Source: Gautieria morchelliformis
Lineage: Eukaryota > Basidiomycota > Agaricomycetes > Gomphales > Gomphaceae
NCBI GenBank assembly: GCA_015179125.1
Contig: WHVA01000201.1
Coordinates: forward strand, 120,137 to 184,136
DNA length: 64,000 nucleotides
Direction: 5' to 3'
Positions 21,004-32,500 of this stretch are shown here, piece by piece. The notes below the pieces were generated by a model. The model was not told where the DNA came from. It worked only from the letters and a program-made list of their open reading frames with translations, and ran no database searches. Within the stretch, counting starts at the first letter, position 1; each line of letters opens with the position of its first letter. The position numbers and the translations under genes are program-made.

Positions 21004-21583
21004 CACGGTGGGGCATCATCGATCGAAGTGGCAACTACGTGCAGACTGTGTTCGAAGATGATCTGGGCAGGGATGGAATGGAGGCGGACTAGTAGTAGGA
21101 GTCTTTTCACACTTAGAGTCTATACTTAGTGCTGTATCTCAAAAGCAGTTGTCACTTGGGGCCGCAGTAGCATTCCGGCACCTCAAGCATGGAAATTCAT
21201 TGATACATATATGGAAACTTCAGTATATTGGCCCAGAAATATATATATTAATTCACTGGATTTCACTGAGTGCTCCATGAGCTATCTTGAAAATTTTTAA
21301 GTGTGCGAACAACAGCAATCCAGGCCTTCGAGCACTGAAATTCTCATGATAATTATGTTGAATATGTAGTTCCTATGGCACGGAAACTAAGTGACCAAGC
21401 CACTGAAAATTCTACTGGTCCAACCACTTGAATAATTTCATTGGTTTTTTCTAGGAAACCCGGTAAGCCCAAATTTCATTGGTTTGTCTCAATGGGGGCT
21501 GTTTCAATGATGTACCCACTGAAAACAGAAACCCTGTGGGTAAACCCACTAGGTTTCAGTGGATTCGCTATCCACAGTGAGGC

Positions 21584-21935
21584 ACAATATATGGACGGCG
21601 CTGGTTTCCTTTGGGAGCTCAGTGTCGGACAACACACGTGCATTGCACCCGCACCGCATGATACACGCGTCACATGCGACGCAGGGGCGGAGGCACGTAC
21701 GGTCGTTCCTGCTAGATTATGATTATGGGTTAGTGGGCGATGGGGCGATATATGACAGGACAGACGGAGATGGACGACGGCAAACCAACGAGCACAGCAC
21801 AAGAGGAGATGTGACAACAATAGGAGATGATAACACAGCCGAACACGTCGATATTTAAAATGTAAGTAGGGCTTTGATCCAGATTCCCTGGCCGGGATCC
21901 TGATGGCAGTGGGTGGGTCGTCTTGTGTGGATTAG
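21584..21935 (+). repeat. Family R, copy B, right part
   Basis: It continues the repeat after the CMC-like insertion (CACAATATATGGACGGCGCTGG...) and ends near TTGTGTGGAT. It matches 8220-8560 inverted and 43870-44190 direct. Confidence 0.75.
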
Positions 21936-21954
21936 TGATATCTTCATTATAAGC

Positions 21955-22985
21955 AATGTGTCAGTCTATCTAACATATCCCTTGAGGTGATTACCAATGT
22001 TCTCATGTGCAACAACCCTACTGATTTGAATGAGGATCTAGTATGACTTTCATTCCTTATGAAGAAGCAACATAGTGACTCAAATCTTTAAAGAAAATGT
22101 AATAATATAGCTCACCTAGGTGCTGCTTTCATTGTCCCTGCTCTGATTGGAGTATGGGGCGTGTGATAATACCCATATACTTTCAATTATAATTATTAAC
22201 ACAATTTACTTGTCTAGGCCTTCTGCTAGCTCGCACCTATGCTATCTCCTTCCAGAATAAAGGAGTTATGGCTATCCTTGGGCTGCTTATTCTTGGTGCT
22301 ATTATCGCTGGAGCGGTATGTACCTGTCCAGAGTTTAAATAAATAACATATGTTCACTTCACTGGATATAGTATTTGTCTGTTTTGGACAACTGCAATGC
22401 CACTGATTCACAACTTATTGCATTCAAATTGTCAGTATGGACTAGGACTTTCTACCTAGATTTATACTAAAAGATTCTCCAGGGGTAAGATATAGAGACC
22501 TGGACTTTCCCAAACTGTGTCTGAATACCTTCGACAGTGGATACCATACAAGGTGTTACTGTGATCCTTTTTGACACTGGAGTTGTGCTAGTAATCATCC
22601 TGAGCTCAATTGAAACCTTGAAACTTTGGCGGAAAGGTGAAATCCAGGATAAGAAATCTCTCATTAGTCTAGTGACTTACCAAGGTGAGTATACAACATG
22701 GTGCTTACATGTGTGGATATATCACTAATCTACAGCTAAGGCTTTGTCAGATATGGGTATGGAATATTGTTCCTGTGACATTTCACATATCTGATTCATA
22801 TTCAGATTTGTGCTTACAATTACTTTGGCTGATACTATCACAAATAAGGTACAGTTACTTAGAAACCTGTTGAGCTTCAGAGTTCACTTCATGTTCTCTA
22901 TCAATTTAGGTGTTAAGGGTATGTAAGGTATTGATCATGATAACAAAATGGCTAATATCAGCTCTGTTGGGGTATAAAGCCAAGC
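21955..22985 (+). pseudogene. DUF6533-family gene, copy C, 5'-truncated
   Basis: It starts within the exon after the first helix (CTATCTAACATATCCCTTGAGG) and continues in parallel with copy A. Recognisable parts are the helix exon near 22230-22320 (GLLLARTYAISFQ) and VILFDTGVVLVIILSSIETL with KLWRKGEIQ at about 22555-22650. After that comes the segment shared with copies A and D. It extends past the joint of copies A/B to about 22985, where family R begins, so the N-terminal and C-terminal exons are both missing. Confidence 0.7.
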
Positions 22986-22989
22986 CTTG

Positions 22990-23705
22990 CTGGCATCTTA
23001 AACCCTATTCAGGTCGACAGATATTCATAGCATCCTATATCAGTGCCGAAACATGGCACAATTACCAACGCGGAAGGGTCTGATCAAACATTGGATGTAA
23101 AAGAATTAAGGTTAGCAATACAACGTCAAAGCATCAGATATAGTTAGCCTGGCTCAGGCGAGTAATTCAGTCCTGGCTTCTTGCCAGGAATTTGTTAGCA
23201 CATACAATTTGCCGGGGTGGTATGGTCGCCAAGATCAGGTTGAAACTTGTCGTCATGTAAGCACACTTGGCACTCATTGATGACTCAGTGCCGTGTCAGC
23301 GCCACACAACATGAAAACCAACTGCGACAAGCTCCCTGGTGTATGTTAAGATGACGCTTCTAGTGTGTTGTTGAGAAATGATACAAGAGATAGCCTGGCC
23401 AGCTCAACGCCATGCATTTGGCTCTAATTCTATAGCGATGCTGGATGATCTCGGCAGAGGTATCAGCTCGTAGCAATGTCGCTGGATACTGTATAGGGCC
23501 ACGTGTCGATTCTCATTTTGGCGGCATGTCCTGTACACAGTACAACGTGAGAAGAGGTCATATGAAGAGATCATCGGATTTCTAATTGAGTAACATGTCG
23601 TGGTATCTGTGATATTGTGTACTCGGGGTATCATCTATGGTGGTGATATAGAGCTGTGCCTGGTGGCCCAGGATGTAGCAACTCAGGGCTATGCCAGGGA
23701 AGGTT
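22990..23705 (+). repeat. Family R, copy C
   Basis: Direct match to 17540-18180 and to 42460-43040; non-coding. Confidence 0.7.
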
Positions 23706-23726
23706 CGTTGGAGATTTTAGAGAGCT

Positions 23727-23875
23727 AGAATTAAATTAACTCTTTCAGTGAATTTGTTGTCACTGTCATATAAATACAATACCTAGAATTAAATTAACTA
23801 CCTGATTTTGGGTCAACATGATGTAGAAAACAATAGTAACTACTCGCCTCTTTCAGTGAATTTGTTGTCACTGAA
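23727..23875. repeat. Imperfect local duplication with an internal 50-bp gap
   Basis: TAGAATTAAATTAACT and TTTCAGTGAATTTGTTGTCA are adjacent at about 23728-23768. They occur again, separated by about 50 bp, at about 23785-23800 and 23850-23872. Confidence 0.7.
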
Positions 23876-24146
23876 AGAGGGGCGGAAAGGGGTCTGGAAC
23901 CGCATATACCTCGAGCCGGCCCTTTAGCGCCCATGGGCTCGCGCGTCGAAGTCGTTTCAGACTCCGCTGGGCAGAGAACAGAAATAACAAAATGAAATAG
24001 AAGATTGAGGAGTGACTCAGAAATTTCGAACATGATCATGAAAGTGGATGCATAACAAGAGAACAAAATGAGAAAGACTTGGAGCACCATACAAAGATTT
24101 GAATATATTATGCTTGGATTTGGTGCAGGAGCATATATGCACCCAA
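23820..24146 (-). repeat. Probable 3' LTR of a copia element (boundary uncertain)
   Basis: On the minus strand the copia RNase H frame is followed by the polypurine run GAGGGGGCG and then TGTTGGGTGCATATATGC at about 24146. This is the usual order of a copia 3' end. The far end of the LTR is not certain. Confidence 0.55.
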
Positions 24147-24159
24147 CACGCCCCCTCAA

Positions 24160-24905
24160 GCTTAATATATTCCAATGTTCTCATTGAGGATTCTCACTCT
24201 AGGACTAGGAAGTCCTTGAGTGAGAAGATTGGCCAACATATACTCAGTTGGAAGGTATACGAGCTTGATCTCCTCTTCTTCGACTATATCTCGGATAAAA
24301 TATAGTTTAATGGCAAAGTGTTTTGTCCTCATGTGTTGTTGAGTGCCATAAACAATGGAAATAGCTGATTGATTGTCTGAATAAAGTTTTATGGGACGAT
24401 TCAGCGGTTGGAATATTTCAGATATAAAGTGGCGCATCCATAAGGCCTCTTTGCTCGCATGAGTCAAGGCAACGAATTCGGCTTCAGTTGATGATAGGGC
24501 TACCATGGATTGTTTTTGACAACTCCATGATACTGTCCCTCCATCAATCTGGAAGATATAAGCCGAGTACGAGTGCCTGTGTTCTTGCGAAGCCCAATCT
24601 GCATCTGAATACCCAATGAGACCATCTCGATTCTTCCCAAGCGTCAACTTGTAGTCAATCGTGCCTTTCAAATATTTGATGACACATTTAACTGCAGTCC
24701 AATGAATGACACCTGGATTTTCGAGGAATTGTGAGAGTAATGACACTGCGAATGCAATGCCTGGTCGGGTCGCTACTGCTGCCCACATCAGTGAGCCGAT
24801 CGCCTGCCTGTATGGAACTTGAGACATCTTTTCCTTCTCTTCATCTGTTGAAGGGCATGGTCTTAAAGAGGATAAGTCTGGCTCTGAAACCTCCTTCAAT
24901 CAGAG
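24160..24905 (-). pseudogene. Copia 3' fragment: end of RT and RNase H
   Basis: A 245-codon open frame reads leftwards from about 24899. It contains YRQAIGSLMWAAVATRPGIA and the RNase H strips GYSDADWASQEHRHSYSAY, ALSSTEAEFVALTHASKEAL, LYSDNQSAI and MRTKHFAIKLYFIRD, ending TAG at 24162. This is the C-terminal fifth of a copia polyprotein and differs clearly from the family at 11080. Everything 5' is missing; it is joined head-to-head with a gypsy gag at about 24905. Confidence 0.88.
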
Positions 24906-24909
24906 CAAC

Positions 24910-27900
24910 ATGGAAGCCTATTTTGATAACAAGTTGTGTCCTGACTTGGTCCCTGAATGGGATGGCAATCCTGACACTTTGGCACAATGGATTTTAAAGG
25001 TGAACCACCTATCTCAAAACTCAACCACAGTCTTCAAACAACTGGGACGAATTGTTCCAATGAGACTGCATAAGCGTGCGGAACGCTGGTTCTTTTCCTT
25101 ACCCTTGTCCTATCGTCAAGAAGCCACTCTGGATTGGAAATCAATCAGAGACGTAATTGGGGCTTATTACATGAACCAAGCTTGGCTTGATAGACAGAAG
25201 GCCAGAGCAAACCGTGCTACTTTCCGAGAAGCTGGCCATGCTAATGAGACTCCTAGTGAGTACTACGTTAGAAAGGCAGAGCTGCTGAGGCTGGTCAGTA
25301 AGCTGACAGACTCAGAACTCATTAAGGAAATTATGAACAGAGCTCCACCCTACTGGCACACTGTTATCGATGCTCACCGGTGTGCTGATGCGGTTGAATT
25401 CCAATCTGCTATCAAATATCACGAGGAATCCTTATCTCATCCACCTTTCACCTCTGGTGATAGTATGGAAAGGCGCATTAGAAGTTTGGAAAGTGCTTTG
25501 CAATCCAGACCACGATTTGACTCTAGAAACACTGGGGATAGATCATTCCGAGATGCTAGAACTCATCTCGTAGGATGGACGCCAAAGATAGGCACTCCCA
25601 AGCATCCTAAGGATGACTCAAATGTGTCTACGAGAGCTACTCCCGAATCAAAAGGAGCTAGACCATGCAGGCACTGTGGAAGCAGTAAGCATTGGGACAA
25701 TGAGTGCAAACACATGAAAGCCACGGCTTACTCTCATCTCACTCATGTTTCTGTTGAAGAAGACAATGCCTATGTGGCCTATGAGGATTTATACCTCGAA
25801 GCCATTCACAAGTCAGAACACAGTTCTGATTCCAACCCAGCTCATGTAAACTCAATAAGTGCTGAGACTGAAGCCGAATCCAAAGAATCTCTCTTGGATC
25901 TTCATGAAGCTCCTCAGTCTCAGGAAGCTCATTGAAAGTTCACCAAACCGTCAATGAGTCTTTTTGAGAGCAAGTCCAGACTGGGGGGATCCAATAACTC
26001 TGATGGTAATGGTACCCCTGCTCCTCCTCTTCAAGGAGAGTCTTATCCTAAAACTCACCGAGAAAGGAGGAAACTCCTGAAAGATTCCAAACAGGTAGTA
26101 ACTTTCCTGAAGAATTCTAAACTCACTAGTTGGGCCCCAAACTCTCTGATTAAACTCAGGAGGTTAATGTCCAGACTTGCGGGTTGTGCATTCCTTGGAT
26201 CATCTGCCACTACCATGAATGTTTGGTTAGGGGAATATGGAAAGAATCAGCAAGCTCTAGTGGCTGACTCTGGTTCAGACATCTCCCTCATCTCTCAGAA
26301 TGCTCTCAACTCTATGGAGAACCCTCCTAGGGTCAAGACGGGCCAGAAAATTAACTTGATTCAAGTTACTGGTTCATCTAAAATCTCGGGATACGTTACT
26401 GTTCCCATTTACTTTGACTCAGACGATGGTCCTGTCCAACTTGAAATCGAAGCATGTCATCAAAGGAATGACAACCCCTGTTATTCTTGGAAATGATTTC
26501 GCTGATCAATACTGCATTTCCTTAATCAGAGAAGGCTCAGATAGCTATCTCTTATTCGGGAACACTGGTCGCAAGACCAAAATTGAGAGTTCGGTCAGCA
26601 CTCCTTTACAAGATGAGAAGGGTCACTCTTTCCAGGTTATAGCCTTGCCCAACCTGGCTTCTCTTACTTCCAAGTTTAAGGCTCACAGATGCCTTAAGAA
26701 GTCCAGAAGAAGGCAGAGAGCTCTCATAGCTGATTCAAGTGTCAGGGCCCTTTACCCCGTCACTATTCCTCCTGGATCTGCCTCACTCATACCTGTATCC
26801 ATTCACTTCCCTGGTAATGGCAACGAGGTCTTTGTTGAGAAAGTACTCCATTCCAACAAAGGCCCTGAAGATTTCTATGGGATTACAGATGCTTTAGTAT
26901 CTCATAATAATCCCCGGTTGCATGTGAGCAACTTTCTTCTCAGCGCGTTACTATACATCAGGGAAAGCTCTTAGGTCATGCTAGAAACCCTTCCAGATAG
27001 CTAGACAAGGCTGCAAATATGGACCCAAAGCAGTTAGAGTCCTGCAAATCACATCCTAGGCTTATCCAAGCTTTGGCCCTGCAGAATGCTCTGCCAGGTG
27101 ATGCTGCAACCTCTGCTACTTTGGATTCTCACTGTGAAGTTGTTCAAGGAGGTCCCAAAGCTCAAGAGCTGCCTATGGAAGATGTTCCTGAGAATCAACT
27201 GTTGAATGAAATCGACTTCTCTCCTGAACTCGATGAACCCGACAGGAAACCTCTTGAGAATGTTATCCTTTCTCACAAAGATGCATTTGGCCTAGATGGT
27301 AGGCTCGGACATTATGATGCCAAAGTGGAAATTACTCTGCGGCCTGATACCAAAGAAATTTCGCTACCTCCTTATAATGCCTCTCCTGCCAAGGGGAAGT
27401 CATCAACAAACAGATGGACTCATGGCTCAGCCTTGGGGTCATTGAACCATCCAAGAGTCCTTGGGGTTTCCCTGCTCTGATATCCTATCGGAACGGAAAA
27501 CCTCGAATGTGCATTGACTACAGAAAACTCAATGAAGTAGTAGTGCCAGATGAATTCCCTTTACCTAGACAAGATGCCATTCTACAGGCTCTCACCGGAT
27601 CCCGCTGGCTCTGAACCCTGGATGCCTTGGCAGGCTTTACGCAACTGCAAATGGCTGACAACGCAAAGGAGAAAACTGCTTGTAGGATGCATAGAGGCCT
27701 ATACCATTTCAGACGTCTGCCCTTTGGGTACAGAAATGGACCAGCAGTTTTCCAGAGAGTTATGCAAGGTGTCTTTTCCCTATTTCTATGGCTTTTTGCA
27801 TTGGTGTACATTGATGACATTGTCATCTACTCTAAAACTTTCAAAGAGCACTTATCTCATCTTGATAAGGTGTTCCATGCCATTGAAAGATCAGGAGTGA

Positions 27901-28860
27901 CCTTGTCTCCAGCCAAGTGCCATCTTGCCTACCAGTCACTTATGCTGCTAGGTCAGAAGGTATCACGGTTAGGTCTATCAACTCATAAGGAAAAGGTGGA
28001 TGCCATTCTTGAACTATCTGAACCTAGAAATGTTCATGAATTGCAGACCTTTCTCGGGATGATGGTGTACTTTTCCTCATACATACCATTCTATGCCTGG
28101 ATAGTTGCTCCCTTGTTTGCACTTCTAAAAAATGGATCAGTATGGGAATGGAATAGTACACAACGGGAAGCCTTTGAGTTGGCTAAAACCACCCTGGTAG
28201 TGCCCCAGTCAAGGCTTATGCCATCCCAGGTCTGGGATACAGAGTGTACTCAGATGCCTGCGATGTTGGCATAGCAGCTATACTACAGCAGATCCAACCT
28301 ATCAAAATTCGTGATCTTAAGGGTACCAAAGCGTATGAGAAGCTCAAGCTCGCTTTTGACACTGACCAGCCTATTCCCCAACTGGTCATTTCAGTTCCAA
28401 AGGACAAATCTCTCCCTACACCTGGTAACTGGGACAAAGATTTCGAAAACACTACAGTCTCAGTGGAACGAGTTATTGCCTACTGGTCCAGAACCCTGAA
28501 ACCAACCGAACGTAACTACTCTCCTACTGAGAGGGAAGCCTTAGCCTTACGAGATGGACTTATCAAATTCCAACCTTATATTGAAGGGGAAAAGGTCTTG
28601 GCCATTACAGATCATGCAGCCTTAATTTGGAGTCGTACCTTTCAAAACGTCAACAGAAGACTGTTAACTTGGGGCACGGTATTTGCAGCCTATCCAGACT
28701 TAAAAATCGTGCACCGGGCAGGACATGTTCACTCCAATGTCGATCCTATCTCGAGACTTAGACGCGATGTCCCTTTCAATGACGGTCCTCCCTCGGACGA
28801 CTCTATTCCCACTATCCTTGATTCTGATCAAGATCCCTTGTCGGAACTCTACTCAGATAT
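24910..28860 (+). pseudogene. Ty3/gypsy element 1: gag, protease, RT and RNase H, no LTRs or integrase
   Basis: Gag (24910-25935, 341 aa) has a retrotransposon capsid domain and a zinc-knuckle-like CRHCGSSKHWDNEC. After a TGA the same frame continues (from about 25936) into an aspartic protease with ADSGSDISLIS near 26270. Frame breaks occur near 26455 and 27410. RT spans about 27290-28200 with LVYIDDIVIYS near 27803, and an in-frame TGA at 27612. RNase H (about 28230-28850) shows VYSDACDVGIAAIL, TEREALALRDGL and ITDHAAL. The sequence then stops at the LTR of gypsy 2, so integrase and 3' LTR are lost. It is inactive through at least four lesions. Confidence 0.88.
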
Positions 28861-29400
28861 TGTCAGGGGACACCCTGTTTTCCATTTCCAGTTCCGACAC
28901 CACACCCAGTTCCGACTCCATTTCCGACTCCGCTTCCGGTTCCGATTCCATCTCCGCCTCCGCTTTCGGAAACGATTCCACCCTGGGAGAACTTCTACCA
29001 GTTCTGTTTGCCTTGCCAGTTCCACTCCAATTTCCGACTTCCACTCTCGGAACAGTGTCTGAAATCAAGCGACTCACGTAATGGGTGGCATCAAGGGTCG
29101 ATCAAGGGTCAGGGAGGTCAGGGGGATGCAGGGTTGATGGCGGGTGCCAAGTGTTGTCCCTTGCTGCGCAGCGTAGTATAATATGGGCTCGCTGACACTG
29201 GGGGTCCTTAAACCTTTCTCTTTGGATTTCCCCTTGTCAGGTGAGAATACCCTCTCTTGTATACTCTGTTCATTTATACATACTTTGGATTTCCCCTTGT
29301 CAGTTGTGTGGTAGTGTGATCTCCACAACCAGCCAGGGTTGCCCTTACAGTAGAAAAGTCTCTCCCTAGAGGACCAGCGGTCGTACTGCGTGTTGCATTC
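28861..29400 (+). repeat. 5' LTR/leader of gypsy element 2 (3' boundary approximate)
   Basis: It starts TGTCAGGGGACAC directly after gypsy 1 coding sequence. It contains a degenerate TTCCGN run (about 28880-28990) and two copies of CTTTGGATTTCCCCTTGTCAG about 63 bp apart (29217 and 29280). A TG start and position upstream of gag support an LTR. The CA end and PBS could not be placed. Confidence 0.5.
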
Positions 29401-29536
29401 GCCATAGGTGCGTTCGGAATCGGAGACAGCGACTCGGAGATTGCAACCTCTTCCATGCACACGGTATACGACAGCCCCTCTTCTTACGTCGAGCTCCCAA
29501 CCCTGGAAATCCCGTCCCATATTTCCCCTTCTGACA

Positions 29537-32500
29537 TGGATCCGGATGATCGCCTTCGGAATATGGAGGAGGAATTGACGCGGAACTGGATGAAGACCGA
29601 CACGATTGAAACAGCCTTACAAACGATTTGGCTAAGTTAGATATTCCACAAGGTGGTGGAAATGCAATGCTGGATGAGCTGGATTTCAGAAAAGCGGAAC
29701 TGGCGAAGAGAGGATGTCCGCGAAGTTGGCAAAGGTCAAACCCGCAACTCCTGCGGACTTTGATGGAGATCGGGAGAAGGGACGTGCATTCTTCAACACA
29801 TGCAGCATCTACTTCGCAATTGTCGGAGACCTCTTTCCGACGACCAGGCTCGGATTCACTGGGCATTGTCCTTTTTCAAGTCGGATCGCGCAGCCCGTTT
29901 TGCAAACAAGGTGATCTGACATGAAGCAAAGGGCAGGGGAACTACTTCCGGGACTGGGATGCCTTGAGAAAACATTTTCCGACCAGTTCTGCCTGAAAAA
30001 TGAGCAGCTCACAGCCCTTACGAAGCTCGAGGGGACCAGCTGGTACCAGGCCAAGGATCTGGTCGATGACTACATTGACCGCTTCCAGGAGCTCATCGAC
30101 CTTGCGGAGTATGACGACGACAAGACGATCGTCATCACATTCCGACGAGGGCTTGATCCAACACTCCAGAACCAAGTTGCGCTGCTTGGGGATGGAGCTC
30201 CGGATTTCAATGGCCTGGAAGGGTGGTACCAAGATGCGCGGAGGGTTCCCGAAACAGGGAAGCAAACGAGGCCTTTGTGGAGACAAACCGGAACATGACA
30301 CGCAGTTCCGCTCGTCCTACTCCCCCTGTGCCAAAACCCGGAAGTGCATTCATTCCCATACGGAAAATATTTCCGACGGTTGCTCCGCCTGCTCCTATTA
30401 GGAACCCTAGCCCCCCTCCCTCGAAGAGTGGCCCTGCCCCGATGGATGTTGACCGCATGCGTGGAAAAGGCCACGGAACCATCACCTGCTTCCGATGCCG
30501 ACAACCAGGCCACTATGCCCGCGAGTGCCCCCAAGCCTTCGACATCCGGCTTATGACCACAGAGGAGAAACTTGAGCTCCTTCCAGAGTTCCTCGCACTC
30601 GCGACATAAGTGGAGTGCCCACTGCGGAAGGAATTTCCGAAAATGCGGAACATGGCGCATCGGAAGTGGAAGATGCATCGGATTTTGTGACACTCAGTGG
30701 GTGAGATGTGTGCCCCTGCTGCCTGTACATAACCGGTTTGCCTGTCTTGAAGTAGAGAATGAAAAGCCCCCACTCCCCTCACTTCGTACAGACCCACCGG
30801 ATAAAGTCACACAAAAACCAAATCCGACACCCCATCCATCCCGCATCCGCCCTTGGGAGAGACGCCTCCCGAAGCACTATGTTGTTGCTGCCACCCCGGC
30901 CCCAAGTCACTAGTCATTAAGGTGGAGATCCAGATGACAGATACGGCGGAAGTCAAATCCGGACCCGCCCTTGTCGATTGCGGGGCCACTGGTCAGTTTA
31001 TGGACCGGGACTATGTGGAACGGAACCGACTGACTACGCGGAAGTTGCAACGTGCAATCCCGGTGTTCAATGTGGATGGAAGCCCCAATGAGTCAGGGTC
31101 CATCACGGAGATAGTAGACACAATTCTCCGCTACGACGGACACACAGAACGCACTTCCTTTGCAGTCACCAGCCTGGGGAAGCAAGACATCATCCTCAGG
31201 TTTACCTGGCTTCAGGAGCACAACCCGGAGATCAATTGGCAGACTCGGAAGGTACTGATGAGTAGATGCCCAGCCAAGTGTCACATGTGCCGGTCGGAAG
31301 TGCGGAAGGAGCGCCAGGAGCAGTGGAAGACCGAACGACTCATACAGACATGTCGTTCTGGCCCCCATCCACTGCTTGCAGAAGAAGACTCGGAAGCGGA
31401 ATTTGAACCAGATCCCACTCCCAATTCCGATTCCGATTCCGACTCAGATGTCATCCGACTCAGCCCGGAAGAGACTCTGGCGGAGGGGGAGCGCTTGCTG
31501 TACGTAAACCTTCCACCGGAAGCGGAACACATCCGCGCCACCGGAAACATTTCGCAACGCCTTGCTGAAGCCTCCAAGAAGCATGATAAAGCGGAGGTGG
31601 AAATTCCGGAGTACCTGCGGGAGTTCGAGGATGTCTTTGCCAAGGAGTCATTTGATGCCCTGCCTCCACGAAAGCTGTGGGACCATGCCATTGAGTTGGA
31701 GCCTGGGTCAAAGCCCACCAACTGCAAGGTCTACCCACTGTCACCCAAGGAGCAGGTAGAACTCGATGCATTCCTTGCGGAAAACCTCCGTACAGGGAGG
31801 ATCCGTCCCTCCAAGTCACCCATGGCATCTCCAGTGTTCTTCATCAAGAAGAAGGACGGCTCACTCAGAATTGTGCAGGATTACCGGCCTTGAATGCGAT
31901 CACGATCAAGAACCGGTACCCCATTCCACTCATTTCCGAACTGATCACACAACTCCGTGGGGCAAGGTACTTCACTAAGCTGTATTTCCGCTGGGGCTTC
32001 AATAATGTTCGGATCTGGGAGGGAGACGAGTGGAAGGTGGCGTTCTGCACCAACCGAGGACTCTTTGAGCCACAGGTCATGTTCTTTGGCCTCACCAACA
32101 GTCCTGCCACATTCCAGACGATGATGAATGACATATTCCGTGACATGATACCAGAAGGGGTTGTCTGTGTCTACCTCGATGACAGCCTCATCTTCACAAA
32201 AACAATGTCGGAACGTCGGGAGGTTGTGCGGAGAGTGCTGGAATGGCTCCGGGAGTACAACCTGTGTCTCAAGCCGGAAAAGTGCGAATTTGAGCGGACG
32301 CGGATAGAGTATCTTGGGGTGATTGTGTCGGAGGGAAGGGTGGAAATGGACCCGGTCAAAGTTTCCGGTGTATCGGATTGGCCTGTGCTACGGAAAAAGA
32401 AGGAGGTCCAGTCCTTCATTGGGTTTGTCAATTTCTACCGGCGGCTCATCAAGGACTTCTCCTGCCACGCCCATGCCCTCTTCGACCTCACCAAGAAGGA

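Larger units (their letters stand above)
18616..21579. mobile_element. CMC-like (CACTA/Chapaev-type) non-autonomous transposon carrying three host gene fragments
   Basis: It starts CACTGTGGGTAGTCAACCCA and ends with the inverted counterpart ...ATCCACAGTG, flanked by AGGC (18612-18615 and 21580-21583). The uninterrupted site in copies at 43441 and 8560 reads GACACAGACACAATAT, which confirms the insertion. CACTG termini with a short duplication suggest the CMC superfamily; a 4-bp duplication is like Chapaev. Subterminal 300-400 bp on each side are filled with degenerate CCCACTGAAA/TTTCAGTGG words. No transposase is present. The core (about 19000-21010) holds fragments of chitin synthase, phosphomannose isomerase and an Obg GTPase. 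Confidence 0.87.

Noticed and set aside
18616-21579. Functional operon-like cluster of CHS, PMI and MTG2
   Set aside because: All three are truncated and frame-broken and are enclosed by one pair of transposon ends.
29074-29520. 148-codon minus-strand frame in the gypsy 2 leader
   Set aside because: It is composed of translated repeats (the duplicated GGATTTCCCC segment) and has no motif; probably chance.
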